Positions 1 through 5,946 of a DNA stretch of 18,451 bases are shown piece after piece. Source of the stretch: an uncultured Bacteroidales bacterium (GTDB lineage: Bacteria; Bacteroidota; Bacteroidia; Bacteroidales; Paludibacteraceae); NCBI GenBank assembly GCA_946619625.1, contig CAMOMF010000089.1, positions 1-18,451 on the forward strand, read 5' to 3'. Position 1 is the first letter of the stretch. Every line of letters begins with the position of its first letter. A model generated the notes under the pieces. The model ran no database searches and was not told where the DNA came from. It worked only from the letters and a program-made list of their open reading frames with translations. The position numbers were made by a program, and so were the translations under genes.

Positions 1-45
1 CAGACAGAACCAGAATCTGTAGTGCTACCATTACACCATTAAGCA
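1..45 (-). tRNA. trnQ: tRNA-Gln (anticodon CTG), 5' part, cut by window edge
   Basis: Read on the minus strand, the 45 bases fold as the 5' two thirds of a tRNA. In order they give a 7-nt acceptor strand, TG, a 3-bp D stem (GTG/CAC) around a loop with GG, one linker base, a 5-bp anticodon stem (ACAGA/TCTGT) with a 7-nt loop TTCTGGT, and the first variable-region bases. The middle of the loop is CTG, so the tRNA reads the glutamine codon CAG. The T arm and the 3' acceptor strand lie beyond base 1. A promoter sits about 140 bp upstream on the same strand. Confidence 0.85.
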
Positions 46-121
46 TCGCTTCGCCACCGAGGTCGCACAGATTGACACTTCCGCTTCGCTACAGCGTCAC
101 TTAAGCGACTTGGGGCTTGCT

Positions 122-179
122 CCTCCCCTCCACAACAAGTTGTGTTGGGGAACCCCATTGGAGGCTTTCTTCCGAAAGC
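122..179 (-). other. Structured 5' leader of the tRNA-Gln transcript
   Basis: The predicted transcript begins with a perfect 6-bp hairpin GCTTTC-GGAA-GAAAGC (179-164), whose loop is a GNRA tetraloop. Further complementary segments follow: GGGG/CCCC around 147-156, CACAAC/GTTGTG at 131-144, and CCTCC/GGAGG enclosing both. No coding region is credible here. Between 46 and 121 I see only short self-complementary pieces and no second tRNA. The leader may be processed away from the tRNA. Confidence 0.4.
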
Positions 180-184
180 GAGTG

Positions 185-216
185 CAAAGGTACAACTTTT
201 TTTTTATATGTGCAAG
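185..216 (-). promoter_or_regulatory. Bacteroidetes-type promoter for the tRNA-Gln transcript
   Basis: On the minus strand a TACCTTTG -7 element (185-192) matches TAnnTTTG. It is preceded by 20 bp and a CTTG at 213-216, one base off the -33 TTTG. The start of transcription would fall near 178-180, about 135 nt before the tRNA. The stretch GTGCAAAGKTACAACTTTT closely matches the promoter of the glycosyltransferase operon at 5726-5757. Start site inferred, not measured. Confidence 0.65.
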
Positions 217-248
217 AAAAAAGTGAAAAAAATGTGCTTTTTATGTTC

Positions 249-262
249 AAAAACATGTTTTT
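249..262. repeat. 14-bp perfect palindrome
   Basis: AAAAACATGTTTTT is a perfect palindrome in the A/T-rich stretch between the esterase stop codon and the tRNA promoter. It has no loop or GC stem, so it is unlikely to be an intrinsic terminator. It could be a protein-binding site or chance in AT-rich DNA. Confidence 0.3.
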
Positions 263-318
263 TGCTCATTTTTCCGCTTAAAAGTGCCTTTCAGCGAGTG
301 TTTTTGCGTAAATTGTTT

Positions 319-1629
319 TCAGTATTTCAAGTGCCGGCACAACCACTCCCGTCGATAGTTGATTTGTTCGGGATATAGCCAGTGGGAGCAATCGAAGGGC
401 GTGAGGAGTTCTTTCTTTCCAATGGGAATGACGTTGAAGGCGGAGAAGGTGGTGGTGGGCATACAGACGTGGTCGTTGTAGCCTTGCAGGAAGAGAATAT
501 CCTGTGTGACGTATCGGGCGAAATTGACAGCATCGAAATACTGTATCACTTCGCGTATAGCGGGTGTATCCATCCCTTTTCGCCAGACGAAGAGTCGGGG
601 CCATCCTTCGGCTCTGTCGAATCGTGAGCCGGCAGTCTCGCACATGGCGGGGTAGGCGGCAGAGACGCAACGCACCTCAGGTTTGAGTGCAGCGACGACG
701 AGTGAGAGCAGTCCGCCCTGTGAACCGCCATAAACCCCTATACGGGTGCTGTCCACATAGTCGAGTGACCTCAAGAAATCCACCGCCTTGCAGGCACCGA
801 GATAGACGCGGCGGTAGTAGTAATTGTCGCGATGCTCGGCACCCAAGTAGGCGTAGTTCGCCAACCCTCCGTTAGTGAGGTTCTGATAGACCTCGGCGGG
901 CAGATCCAAGGGAATGCCGTGAATGCCTATTTGCAGGCAGACGATGCCGGAGTCCGCCCATGTGTGGTTGCCGCCTTGGAACTTATGTATGCCGGCTCCG
1001 GGGTACTCTATGACTGCGGGGTGTCTGCCGGGCGTTTTGGGTACGGTGAGCATGCCGTAAATATAACTGCCGGCTTTGTGGTTCTGGAAATGTACCATAT
1101 AGACGTCCGCCTTGCCATTGGACATCTCGGGTTCGTGTTTGAACACGGGCAACAGAGGCACCTGTTCCGCTTTCTTCAGTTCCGCCTGCCACCAGGGCAT
1201 GAAATCCTCGGGCAATGTGGTTGTAGGTTGAATACGAAGCGGTTCGAAGGCGAGGTTTATGTAGTTGGTGTACTGCTCGCCATTGATGTGAACGTTGGCA
1301 GTGAAAGTCATGAAACCAGGCTGCTTGCCTCCTTTGAGGCGGACAGAAGCCATGCCGGATTTGCCGATATAGGTGGAATCTTTCAGTAGTGCAGTCTGTT
1401 GCTCGTAGCCCCAAGACCAATTGACCATCACGTCCGGAACGGCTACATTGTGGCGGATGACCTGCAGTTCGAGGCGCACGTCCTCTTTGCAACGATACGT
1501 CCAATTGGCATGATCCGGTGTGAGCCGAACCGTGACGTAGGTACCGGTGTTGCGGTACTGGGCGGAGGCGGGGCATGAGACAAGGAGCAAGGTGCAAAGA
1601 GCAAGGAGCAAGAAGAGGATTTTTCTCAT
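319..1629 (-). CDS. Secreted acetyl xylan esterase (AXE1/CE7-like) alpha/beta hydrolase
   Basis: This 436-residue protein is predicted to remove acyl (probably acetyl) groups from carbohydrate outside the cytoplasm. Residues 1-23 are a signal peptide. LVSC at 16-19 also resembles a lipobox, so lipoprotein sorting is possible, although cleavage after ASA (23) fits equally well. Residues about 25-130 look like an Ig-like beta domain. Residues about 140-436 are an AXE1-type hydrolase: nucleophile elbow GGSQGG with Ser303, acid Asp386 in GYNDHV followed by a proline, and His416 in CSHW. Family members deacetylate xylan oligosaccharides or cephalosporin C. It is the last gene of the probable minus-strand operon, 52 bp after the SpoIID-like gene. 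That neighbourhood allows peptidoglycan O-acetyl removal, but this is inference. Plant-polysaccharide deacetylation remains equally possible. Confidence 0.8.
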   Translation of the reverse strand: MRKILFLLLALCTLLLVSCPASAQYRNTGTYVTVRLTPDHANWTYRCKEDVRLELQVIRHNVAVPDVMVNWSWGYEQQTALLKDSTYIGKSGMASVRLKGGKQPGFMTFTANVHINGEQYTNYINLAFEPLRIQPTTTLPEDFMPWWQAELKKAEQVPLLPVFKHEPEMSNGKADVYMVHFQNHKAGSYIYGMLTVPKTPGRHPAVIEYPGAGIHKFQGGNHTWADSGIVCLQIGIHGIPLDLPAEVYQNLTNGGLANYAYLGAEHRDNYYYRRVYLGACKAVDFLRSLDYVDSTRIGVYGGSQGGLLSLVVAALKPEVRCVSAAYPAMCETAGSRFDRAEGWPRLFVWRKGMDTPAIREVIQYFDAVNFARYVTQDILFLQGYNDHVCMPTTTFSAFNVIPIGKKELLTPFDCSHWLYPEQINYRREWLCRHLKY

Positions 1630-1632
1630 ACT

Positions 1633-1687
1633 GGTCTAATTAGCTGATAGGTCTGATTAGTCTAATAGGGTCCAATAGGTGTTATAG
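1633..1687. repeat. Degenerate 9-10 bp direct repeats between esterase and SpoIID genes
   Basis: The gap holds five or six imperfect copies of a word close to TCTAATAGG (TCTAATTAG, TGATAGG, TCTGATTAG, TCTAATAGGG, TCCAATAGG), running to the stop codon of the SpoIID-like gene. No promoter or terminator is apparent, which fits co-transcription of the two genes. Confidence 0.5.
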
Positions 1688-2974
1688 TTCTTCGAGTTTA
1701 CTGCCGGGGAAGTAATGAGCGAGTATTTGCTCGTAGGGGTAGCCCCTGTCTGCCATTACGGCGGCGCCTATCTGACAAAGTCCGACCCCGTGTCCCCAGC
1801 CTGCACCGGTGAGGATGAACTTGCCGTCCTGTTTGTCTATGATGAAAGCGGAAGAGTAGAGATGACTCTTGCTGAGCCATTTGCGGATCTCGAGTTCTTT
1901 ACCCACGAGGAGCGTTTTCTTGGAGCCGACAATACGTAGTTCGATGATACGTCCGCTGGGTCCGCGCCGTACGGGGATAAGGTCGGTAATAGTGCCGAAG
2001 TCAATACCTGAGCGAGAACGTATGATGTCGGAGAGTTCTTCCTGAGAGTACGTCACTTTCCAGCGGTAGAAATCGGTGGTTTCCTGGTCATAGTTGTTGA
2101 GTACCTGGCTGAGGATGCGTGCATCGCGGGTGTTACAGAACGCTTTGGGGGCGGTGCGTATCCACTGAATAGCGTTTTCCTCGACGGTGAGGTCGGGCAG
2201 AGTGTGGTCCGTGTCGTCGCGAACGGGTTCGAGGTAGGAGAAGTGGGTGTTTGCCCACGCGTTTTCGAACAGTTCGGTAGCTCCACCGCATGCTTTGTAG
2301 AAACGTGCGTCACAGACCTCGCCGTTTTCGTCCTTTATCACCAATCCCCAAGTAGCCTCAATCGCCTTTCGGACGTTCTCCTTGGCGGCACTGAGGCGGG
2401 TAATGCCCTGATAGCGCTGGCAGTGGTCGTCGGCGCAAACATCGAAATGGCGGTGGTCGTCGCGTTCGTACCAGACGATGTGCCGTTCGGGTGTGTTTTC
2501 CCCTTTGACGGTCTCAGTGTTGTTTATCCCCCGCAGAATGGGAGAGAGCACCCATGAACGGCTGGTGACGGCGTGCGCCTTGAGTAGTTCGAGCGAGGAG
2601 GTGGCGGACATCTCTGATGAGATGACGGAAGTGAGGTAATCTTCCACACCGATGAGGTTGACGGCAGTCAGTTTGTCGTTTTCAACAATAAGACGGAGGT
2701 TTCCTTCGAAGACCTGATCCTCGCGTCGTTGCCAATGGAAATTAACACCAATGATAACATCGTGTATGAGGAACGTGCCGGCTTCTGCGGTGAACGTCAG
2801 TTCGTCGTAGAGATTGCCATCGAAGAGTATTTTGCCATTGTGGCAGATTGCGGACAGTTCACCTTGATAGGAATTGCCATTGTTGCAGTTGAAGGCGTTA
2901 CGCAGTGCGAAACGTATGACAGGCTGTTCGAGCAAAATGCCGACAGAGAGGGGGTACTGGGAACGAGTGCTCAT
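1682..2974 (-). CDS. SpoIID/LytB-domain protein, putative glycan-strand lytic transglycosylase
   Basis: 430 residues from the chosen start. A longer reading to 3019 adds 15 residues with no family resemblance. SpoIID of Bacillus is a lytic transglycosylase that cuts peptidoglycan glycan strands already stripped of peptides. The family signature is clear: GVEDYLTSVISSEM with the presumed catalytic Glu121, LKAHAVTSRSW (131-141), the cysteine-containing CADDHCQRYQG (180-190), FYKACGGATELFENAW (225-240), and the C-terminal GWGHGVGLCQIGAAVM (392-407). No signal peptide or membrane segment is visible under either start, which is odd for a cell-wall enzyme and suggests cytoplasmic action on imported oligosaccharides. 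It lies between the GalT-like gene (132-bp gap holding a hairpin and an 11-bp repeat array) and the esterase. Family assignment is firm; activity and location are inferred. Confidence 0.87.
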   Translation of the reverse strand: MSTRSQYPLSVGILLEQPVIRFALRNAFNCNNGNSYQGELSAICHNGKILFDGNLYDELTFTAEAGTFLIHDVIIGVNFHWQRREDQVFEGNLRLIVENDKLTAVNLIGVEDYLTSVISSEMSATSSLELLKAHAVTSRSWVLSPILRGINNTETVKGENTPERHIVWYERDDHRHFDVCADDHCQRYQGITRLSAAKENVRKAIEATWGLVIKDENGEVCDARFYKACGGATELFENAWANTHFSYLEPVRDDTDHTLPDLTVEENAIQWIRTAPKAFCNTRDARILSQVLNNYDQETTDFYRWKVTYSQEELSDIIRSRSGIDFGTITDLIPVRRGPSGRIIELRIVGSKKTLLVGKELEIRKWLSKSHLYSSAFIIDKQDGKFILTGAGWGHGVGLCQIGAAVMADRGYPYEQILAHYFPGSKLEEL

Positions 2975-3012
2975 ATTATATTGTGTTGTATGTTTACTTT
3001 GTGAACTTGCGC

Positions 3013-3059
3013 GCCGCACTTACTCCTCGTACCGTCCACAGGACGCTCCTCGGTGCGGC
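3013..3059 (-). repeat. Hairpin between GalT-like and SpoIID genes
   Basis: Perfect 7-bp arms GCCGCAC (3013-3019) and GTGCGGC (3053-3059) enclose an inner 4-bp stem GTCC-ACA-GGAC (3034-3044). On the minus strand GAGGAG occurs twice, once on each side of the inner stem. No T-run follows on the minus strand, so it is not a classical terminator. It may be a REP-like element or an RNA-processing/stability structure inside the operon transcript. Confidence 0.5.
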
Positions 3060-3078
3060 TTAATCGCTTCAGGTTATC

Positions 3079-3133
3079 TTATGGTCATGTTATGGTTATC
3101 TTATGGTTATCTTATGGTCATGTTATGGTTCTC
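3079..3133. repeat. Tandem array, five copies of 11 bp (TTATGGTYATS-like)
   Basis: The units are TTATGGTCATG, TTATGGTTATC, TTATGGTTATC, TTATGGTCATG and TTATGGTTCTC, contiguous and each exactly 11 bp. A partial unit precedes at 3073-3078. The array overlaps the last codons and the stop codon of the GalT-like gene. Confidence 0.9.
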
Positions 3134-4060
3134 TTGTGCCGTGATGCTTACTTCAGTAATAATCTGTTTGAATTTGTCCGGTGTGAGGCGGTGGAAGTCT
3201 TCCGCGGTGGAAACAATGGCTACACCGCACATCTCTACCGCTCCCGGGCTGATGAGGATGCGTTCTTCGGGCTTTTCGGCGAAGAAACAGGCGGGACGTG
3301 ATTGGCGGCGGAAGAGGACGACGGTGTTGTACTGCCCGTTATACCAACTGATGATATTGAAATCCGCCTTGTCGGGTCTGGGTGGCAGTGCCTGCGGGCA
3401 GGTGGGTGGCTGTACTATGCGGGAGAACTCTTCCACGAGCGCAAAGGAGCGGGCGTGCATGTCCTGTATGTTGTCCGCCTGAATCCATCGCGCGGAGGGA
3501 CAGAAGTCCGGCAGACGGCGGTGGGTGTCCACATAGACCTGCAGAGGGAGGTTGCCGGTGCGGATTGCCTGAAAATGCATATGATCAGGCGCAGAGGCTC
3601 CGCAGCGTGCGCCGTTGTAGAAAACCGTGTATTCGGGCAGGTCGGTGGTGAACCGCAGCATGTCGTTGTAGTGCCCTGCAATCTGTTGGGGCTCGTGTTG
3701 AACGGACGAGAGCGTGAAATGCGGGGCAAAGATAGGGAAAGGGTTGACGCGAATGGCGTACGTGCCATCGTAGTGCGCCTGTTCAGGCTGAACACCCTTG
3801 CCGAAGAGGTAGGTCTGCTGCTTGTCCTCAAGTCCTTCGGGACAGAGGAAACACTGCCGGTGTGCGAGGGTCTCGTCGGAGACGTCCGCCATGACAGAGT
3901 GTACCCGCCCCGGGTTGAAGAACAGGACGGCAGGGAAATCGCCGATAGTGAGGTCCTTGCGGAGGACGGAGCGCAGCAGACTATACTGAAAAGCAGCACG
4001 ACCATCAAGCGAGAGCTCGTGGTCGTACATGCTTTCTATCTTTGAGGCAAGCTGCGACAT
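3107..4060 (-). CDS. GalT/Ap4A-phosphorylase-like nucleotidyltransferase (DUF4922 type, HIT superfamily)
   Basis: 317 residues from the ATG giving MSQLASKIES. Upstream codons to 4123 overlap the glycosyltransferase and look like read-through. CFLCP (Cys70, Cys73), NPFPIFAPHFTL (His114) and PDHMHFQ (His160, His162, Gln164) match the layout of galactose-1-phosphate uridylyltransferase. There CxxC, a His and the first His of HxHxQ can bind zinc, and the second His is the nucleotidylated nucleophile. The sequence around His114 also recalls Ap4A phosphorylases. It should therefore transfer or phosphorolyse a nucleotide-sugar or dinucleotide bond in the cytoplasm; the substrate is unknown. It starts 20 bp after the glycosyltransferase stop, so the pair is probably functionally linked. 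The last eight codons come from an 11-bp repeat array. DUF4922 is named from memory. Confidence 0.72.
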   Translation of the reverse strand: MSQLASKIESMYDHELSLDGRAAFQYSLLRSVLRKDLTIGDFPAVLFFNPGRVHSVMADVSDETLAHRQCFLCPEGLEDKQQTYLFGKGVQPEQAHYDGTYAIRVNPFPIFAPHFTLSSVQHEPQQIAGHYNDMLRFTTDLPEYTVFYNGARCGASAPDHMHFQAIRTGNLPLQVYVDTHRRLPDFCPSARWIQADNIQDMHARSFALVEEFSRIVQPPTCPQALPPRPDKADFNIISWYNGQYNTVVLFRRQSRPACFFAEKPEERILISPGAVEMCGVAIVSTAEDFHRLTPDKFKQIITEVSITAQENHNMTIR

Positions 4061-4080
4061 GTTGATAAAGTGCTTGTTGG

Positions 4081-5502
4081 TCAGGCTTTTTCGTTCATTT
4101 GGATACGTGCCTTGAGTTCCCACGTGCGGATGCGATCCTTATAGAAATTGTTGTTGTTCATGGCTATGAGGTCGCAGTTCGCGTCGGAGTTGTCGTCCCA
4201 ACGGCGGCAGTTATAAACCACGTCGTAGATACGTCCAATCTGGTACTCGCGGCTGACGCGGAGTCCGACCGCATAGTCCTCGCCGTACTTGGTGGTGGGG
4301 AAATTGATTTGCCGGAGCATAGGTACGTAGAAAGCGCGGGGTGCGCCGAGTCCGTTGATACGGAGGGCGTTGTTGCGTCCGTTGTCGGGTGTCCACTCCT
4401 TGTGGTCGATTACTCCGGGAGGAAGAGTGTTGCCGTCGAAGTCGGTCATGCGGTACGTGCCCACGACCATGGCGCAGTTTTGCTCGTGGAAAGCATCGAT
4501 GAACTTCTGTACGGTGTTCTCGTCGAAGTAGGTGTCATCGGAATCAAGTTGAATAGCGAACTTGCCGCACTTGGGATGGTGAAGCGCCACGTTCCAGTTG
4601 CCACCAATGGCGTGCCAAGTCTTGTCTTGTGCTATATAGATAAGCTTGTCGTTGGGGAGAAAACTCTTGATGACATCGACAGAGCCATCTTCGGAGTTGT
4701 CGTCCACCACGATGACGTTGTATTTGTATTTGGGGTCCACCTTTTGGCTGAGGGCACTCTTGATGGCATCGCCGACGGTGCGTACGCGATTCTTGCAGGG
4801 AATGACAACAGAGGCTTCATACTCAAAGCCTGCGGGAGTCATGTCAACGTCCTTGAAATGAGGTGCGAGGTATCCGTTAATATCCTTGAGGTGCTGCGTA
4901 ACCGCCTGTTCCATTTCTATTTGCACGGCGCGGTTCTTCGGGTCCACGTAGTCGAAGAGTTTTTCTCCGGATTTGCGGGTGTCGAGTTCGACATCGTAGT
5001 AGAGGTATTCGTTGATATGCTCGATAGCGCCTTTTTGACTTACCTTGAGCCGCAGGTCATAGAGTCCGGCGAATTGGTAGTCGTGGTCCATGCGTGCGAC
5101 AGCGTCCTTGAGCGCGGAAGAGCGGTAGAAGAGGACGGAACCGAAGTCGAAGTCGTCGCGTAGGGCGCCCAACTGGTAGTCAATGACAGGTGCATTGACA
5201 CGTGTGTCGCCGGTTTGGTTGAAATGGTCGGAATACACCATGTCCGCGCGCGTGTCTTCTATAAGTGCCTCCATGCGCTCAAGCGCGAAGAGTACGAAGG
5301 AGAGGGTGGTGTACTTGGTGTAGATGAGGGTATAGGGAGTGTTGGCGTTCTCAGCGATAAAGCGCATGTTCGCTGTGGAGCGCAGGTCTCCTTTGAGGAA
5401 GAAGACTTCATTGACAAGATCCTGTTTTTTCAGGTTCTCGACAGTTTGTTTTATTTGTGCTTCGTCCCGAAAGGGAATAAAGCAATTGATGTTTTTGGTC
5501 AT
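4081..5502 (-). CDS. Glycosyltransferase with two GT-A-like (GT2-type) domains
   Basis: 473 residues, no signal peptide, no membrane segment, so probably cytoplasmic. The C-terminal half is a clear GT2 domain: SVVIPCKNR (231-239), VVDDNSEDGS (265-274), the metal-binding LDSDD (319-323), GED (407-409) as likely catalytic-base region, and a late RRWDDNSD (433-440). The N-terminal half (about 1-215) starts like another GT-A fold (NCFIPFRDE) and has a YSDH (90-93) where DxD would lie, but the other motifs are weak; it may be a degenerate duplicate with a structural or acceptor-binding role. It is the first gene of the minus-strand operon, with a leader of about 217 nt and a perfect TTTG-N20-TAACTTTG promoter. 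Donor and acceptor cannot be told from sequence. The GalT-like gene next to it may supply or recycle its nucleotide sugar. Confidence 0.82.
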   Translation of the reverse strand: MTKNINCFIPFRDEAQIKQTVENLKKQDLVNEVFFLKGDLRSTANMRFIAENANTPYTLIYTKYTTLSFVLFALERMEALIEDTRADMVYSDHFNQTGDTRVNAPVIDYQLGALRDDFDFGSVLFYRSSALKDAVARMDHDYQFAGLYDLRLKVSQKGAIEHINEYLYYDVELDTRKSGEKLFDYVDPKNRAVQIEMEQAVTQHLKDINGYLAPHFKDVDMTPAGFEYEASVVIPCKNRVRTVGDAIKSALSQKVDPKYKYNVIVVDDNSEDGSVDVIKSFLPNDKLIYIAQDKTWHAIGGNWNVALHHPKCGKFAIQLDSDDTYFDENTVQKFIDAFHEQNCAMVVGTYRMTDFDGNTLPPGVIDHKEWTPDNGRNNALRINGLGAPRAFYVPMLRQINFPTTKYGEDYAVGLRVSREYQIGRIYDVVYNCRRWDDNSDANCDLIAMNNNNFYKDRIRTWELKARIQMNEKA

Positions 5503-5530
5503 ATTGTGTTAAAAATTAATATTCAAAACT

Positions 5531-5598
5531 CCTGACCCGCATCCGGCGATTAGCCGAGATGCGTTTTTTCCGAAGGGGGGAGGTCAGGATCGATGCGG
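5531..5598 (-). promoter_or_regulatory. Structured mRNA leader with mutually exclusive stems (candidate attenuator, riboswitch or pseudoknot)
   Basis: In the glycosyltransferase leader three pairings are possible. (a) A local hairpin, CGCATC-CGGC against GCCG-A-GATGCG (5538-5563). (b) CCTGACC/GGTCAGG (5531-5537 with 5582-5588) enclosing (a). (c) An upstream CCGCATC (5592-5598) pairing with GATGCGG (5537-5543). Pairing (c) excludes (a) and crosses (b) to make an H-type pseudoknot. The start codon lies 28 nt after the last arm. I do not recognise a known riboswitch class. Read on the plus strand, hairpin (a) is followed by TTTTTT (5564-5569) and would work as an intrinsic terminator for antisense transcription. 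Confidence 0.45.
5538..5569 (+). terminator. Possible plus-strand intrinsic terminator
   Basis: A 10-bp GC-rich stem with one bulged A and a 5-nt loop is followed directly by six T. No plus-strand gene precedes it, so it could only stop antisense transcription across the glycosyltransferase operon before it reaches the murK promoter. Its role as a minus-strand leader hairpin is an alternative. Confidence 0.35.
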
Positions 5599-5693
5599 CA
5601 GATGTGTGCATTCAAAAGCCGCGCAATAATCAACAAACACAATTTCTTTGTTCCTTGCTTGTCGTCGTAAAGCACAATACTCGGGCAAGAGGT

Positions 5694-5721
5694 GCTTTTC
5701 GATAAGGTTTAACCGAAAAGC
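5694..5721 (-). other. 5'-terminal stem-loop of the glycosyltransferase operon mRNA
   Basis: GCTTTTCG (minus strand, 5721-5714) pairs perfectly over 8 bp with CGAAAAGC (5701-5694) around a 12-nt loop. It begins at the predicted transcription start, about 5 nt after the -7 element. Such 5' stems can protect mRNA from decay. The start site is inferred. Confidence 0.5.
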
Positions 5722-5725
5722 GGTG

Positions 5726-5757
5726 CAAAGTTACAACTTTTTTTTGAAATTTGCAAA
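5726..5757 (-). promoter_or_regulatory. Promoter of the glycosyltransferase-GalT-SpoIID-esterase operon
   Basis: Minus-strand TTTG (5757-5754), a 20-bp spacer and TAACTTTG (5733-5726) match the Bacteroidetes -33/-7 consensus exactly. The predicted start is near 5720, leaving a leader of about 217 nt. Confidence 0.8.
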
Positions 5758-5764
5758 CGTTTGC
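5753..5764. promoter_or_regulatory. LacI-family-like operator palindrome over the -33 element
   Basis: GCAAACGTTTGC is a perfect 12-bp palindrome with the CG centre typical of LacI/PurR/CcpA operators. It covers the whole TTTG -33 element of the minus-strand promoter, so binding would repress. No LacI-type regulator is encoded in the window. Confidence 0.5.
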
Positions 5765-5835
5765 GTCTTTTTGTTCAAAAAAAAGTGCATTTTTGGTTGT
5801 TTTTTTCAAAAAAAGCGGTAAAAAGTGGGAAAATT

Positions 5836-5867
5836 TTTGGTGGTTTGGATATTTTTTACTAACTTTG
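5836..5867 (+). promoter_or_regulatory. Promoter of murK-murQ
   Basis: TTTG (5836-5839), a 20-bp spacer and TAACTTTG (5860-5867) match the Bacteroidetes consensus exactly. Start predicted near 5873, with a leader of about 73 nt. A second TTTG at 5844-5847 is too close to serve as -33. Confidence 0.8.
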
Positions 5868-5946
5868 CAGTCCGAAATGCAGTTGGGCTGTAAAATAGAC
5901 ATGTCAAAACTTGCTAAACATGTGCACACACACTAATTAAAGAAAT

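Larger units (their letters stand above)
5503..5946. other. Divergent promoter region between glycosyltransferase operon and murK/murQ
   Basis: 444 bp without a credible gene. From left to right it holds the glycosyltransferase leader with competing stems, a stem-loop at the 5' end of that transcript, the minus-strand promoter overlapped by a LacI-like palindrome, and a stretch of alternating A and T tracts (5738-5858). The plus-strand promoter and a short leader for murK follow. The A/T tracts recur at roughly 10-12 bp, which could bend the DNA. Confidence 0.7.

Noticed and set aside
46..121. A second tRNA upstream of tRNA-Gln
   Set aside because: I could not build a cloverleaf; only short hairpins are present.
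142..378. Short open frame over the tRNA promoter region
   Set aside because: Product is a Phe/Lys-rich string from A/T tracts, overlapping the promoter and the esterase end.
3079..3133. CRISPR or IS end
   Set aside because: Contiguous 11-mers with no spacers; no transposase or flanking target duplication in the window.
3302..4045. Plus-strand open frame opposite the GalT-like gene
   Set aside because: Antisense shadow; the opposite strand holds the HxHxQ and CxxC motifs.
4061..4123. Upstream start for the GalT-like gene at 4123
   Set aside because: Would overlap the glycosyltransferase end by 43 bp and add a segment without family character; the ATG at 4060 lies 20 bp after the stop.
4099..5163. 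Long plus-strand open frame opposite the glycosyltransferase (354 codons)
   Set aside because: Lies wholly antisense to a gene with clear GT2 motifs; its translation has no recognisable domain and reflects codon bias of the true strand.
5630..5929. Minus-strand 99-codon frame in the divergent region
   Set aside because: Covers both promoters and the operator-like palindrome; encoded by A/T tracts.
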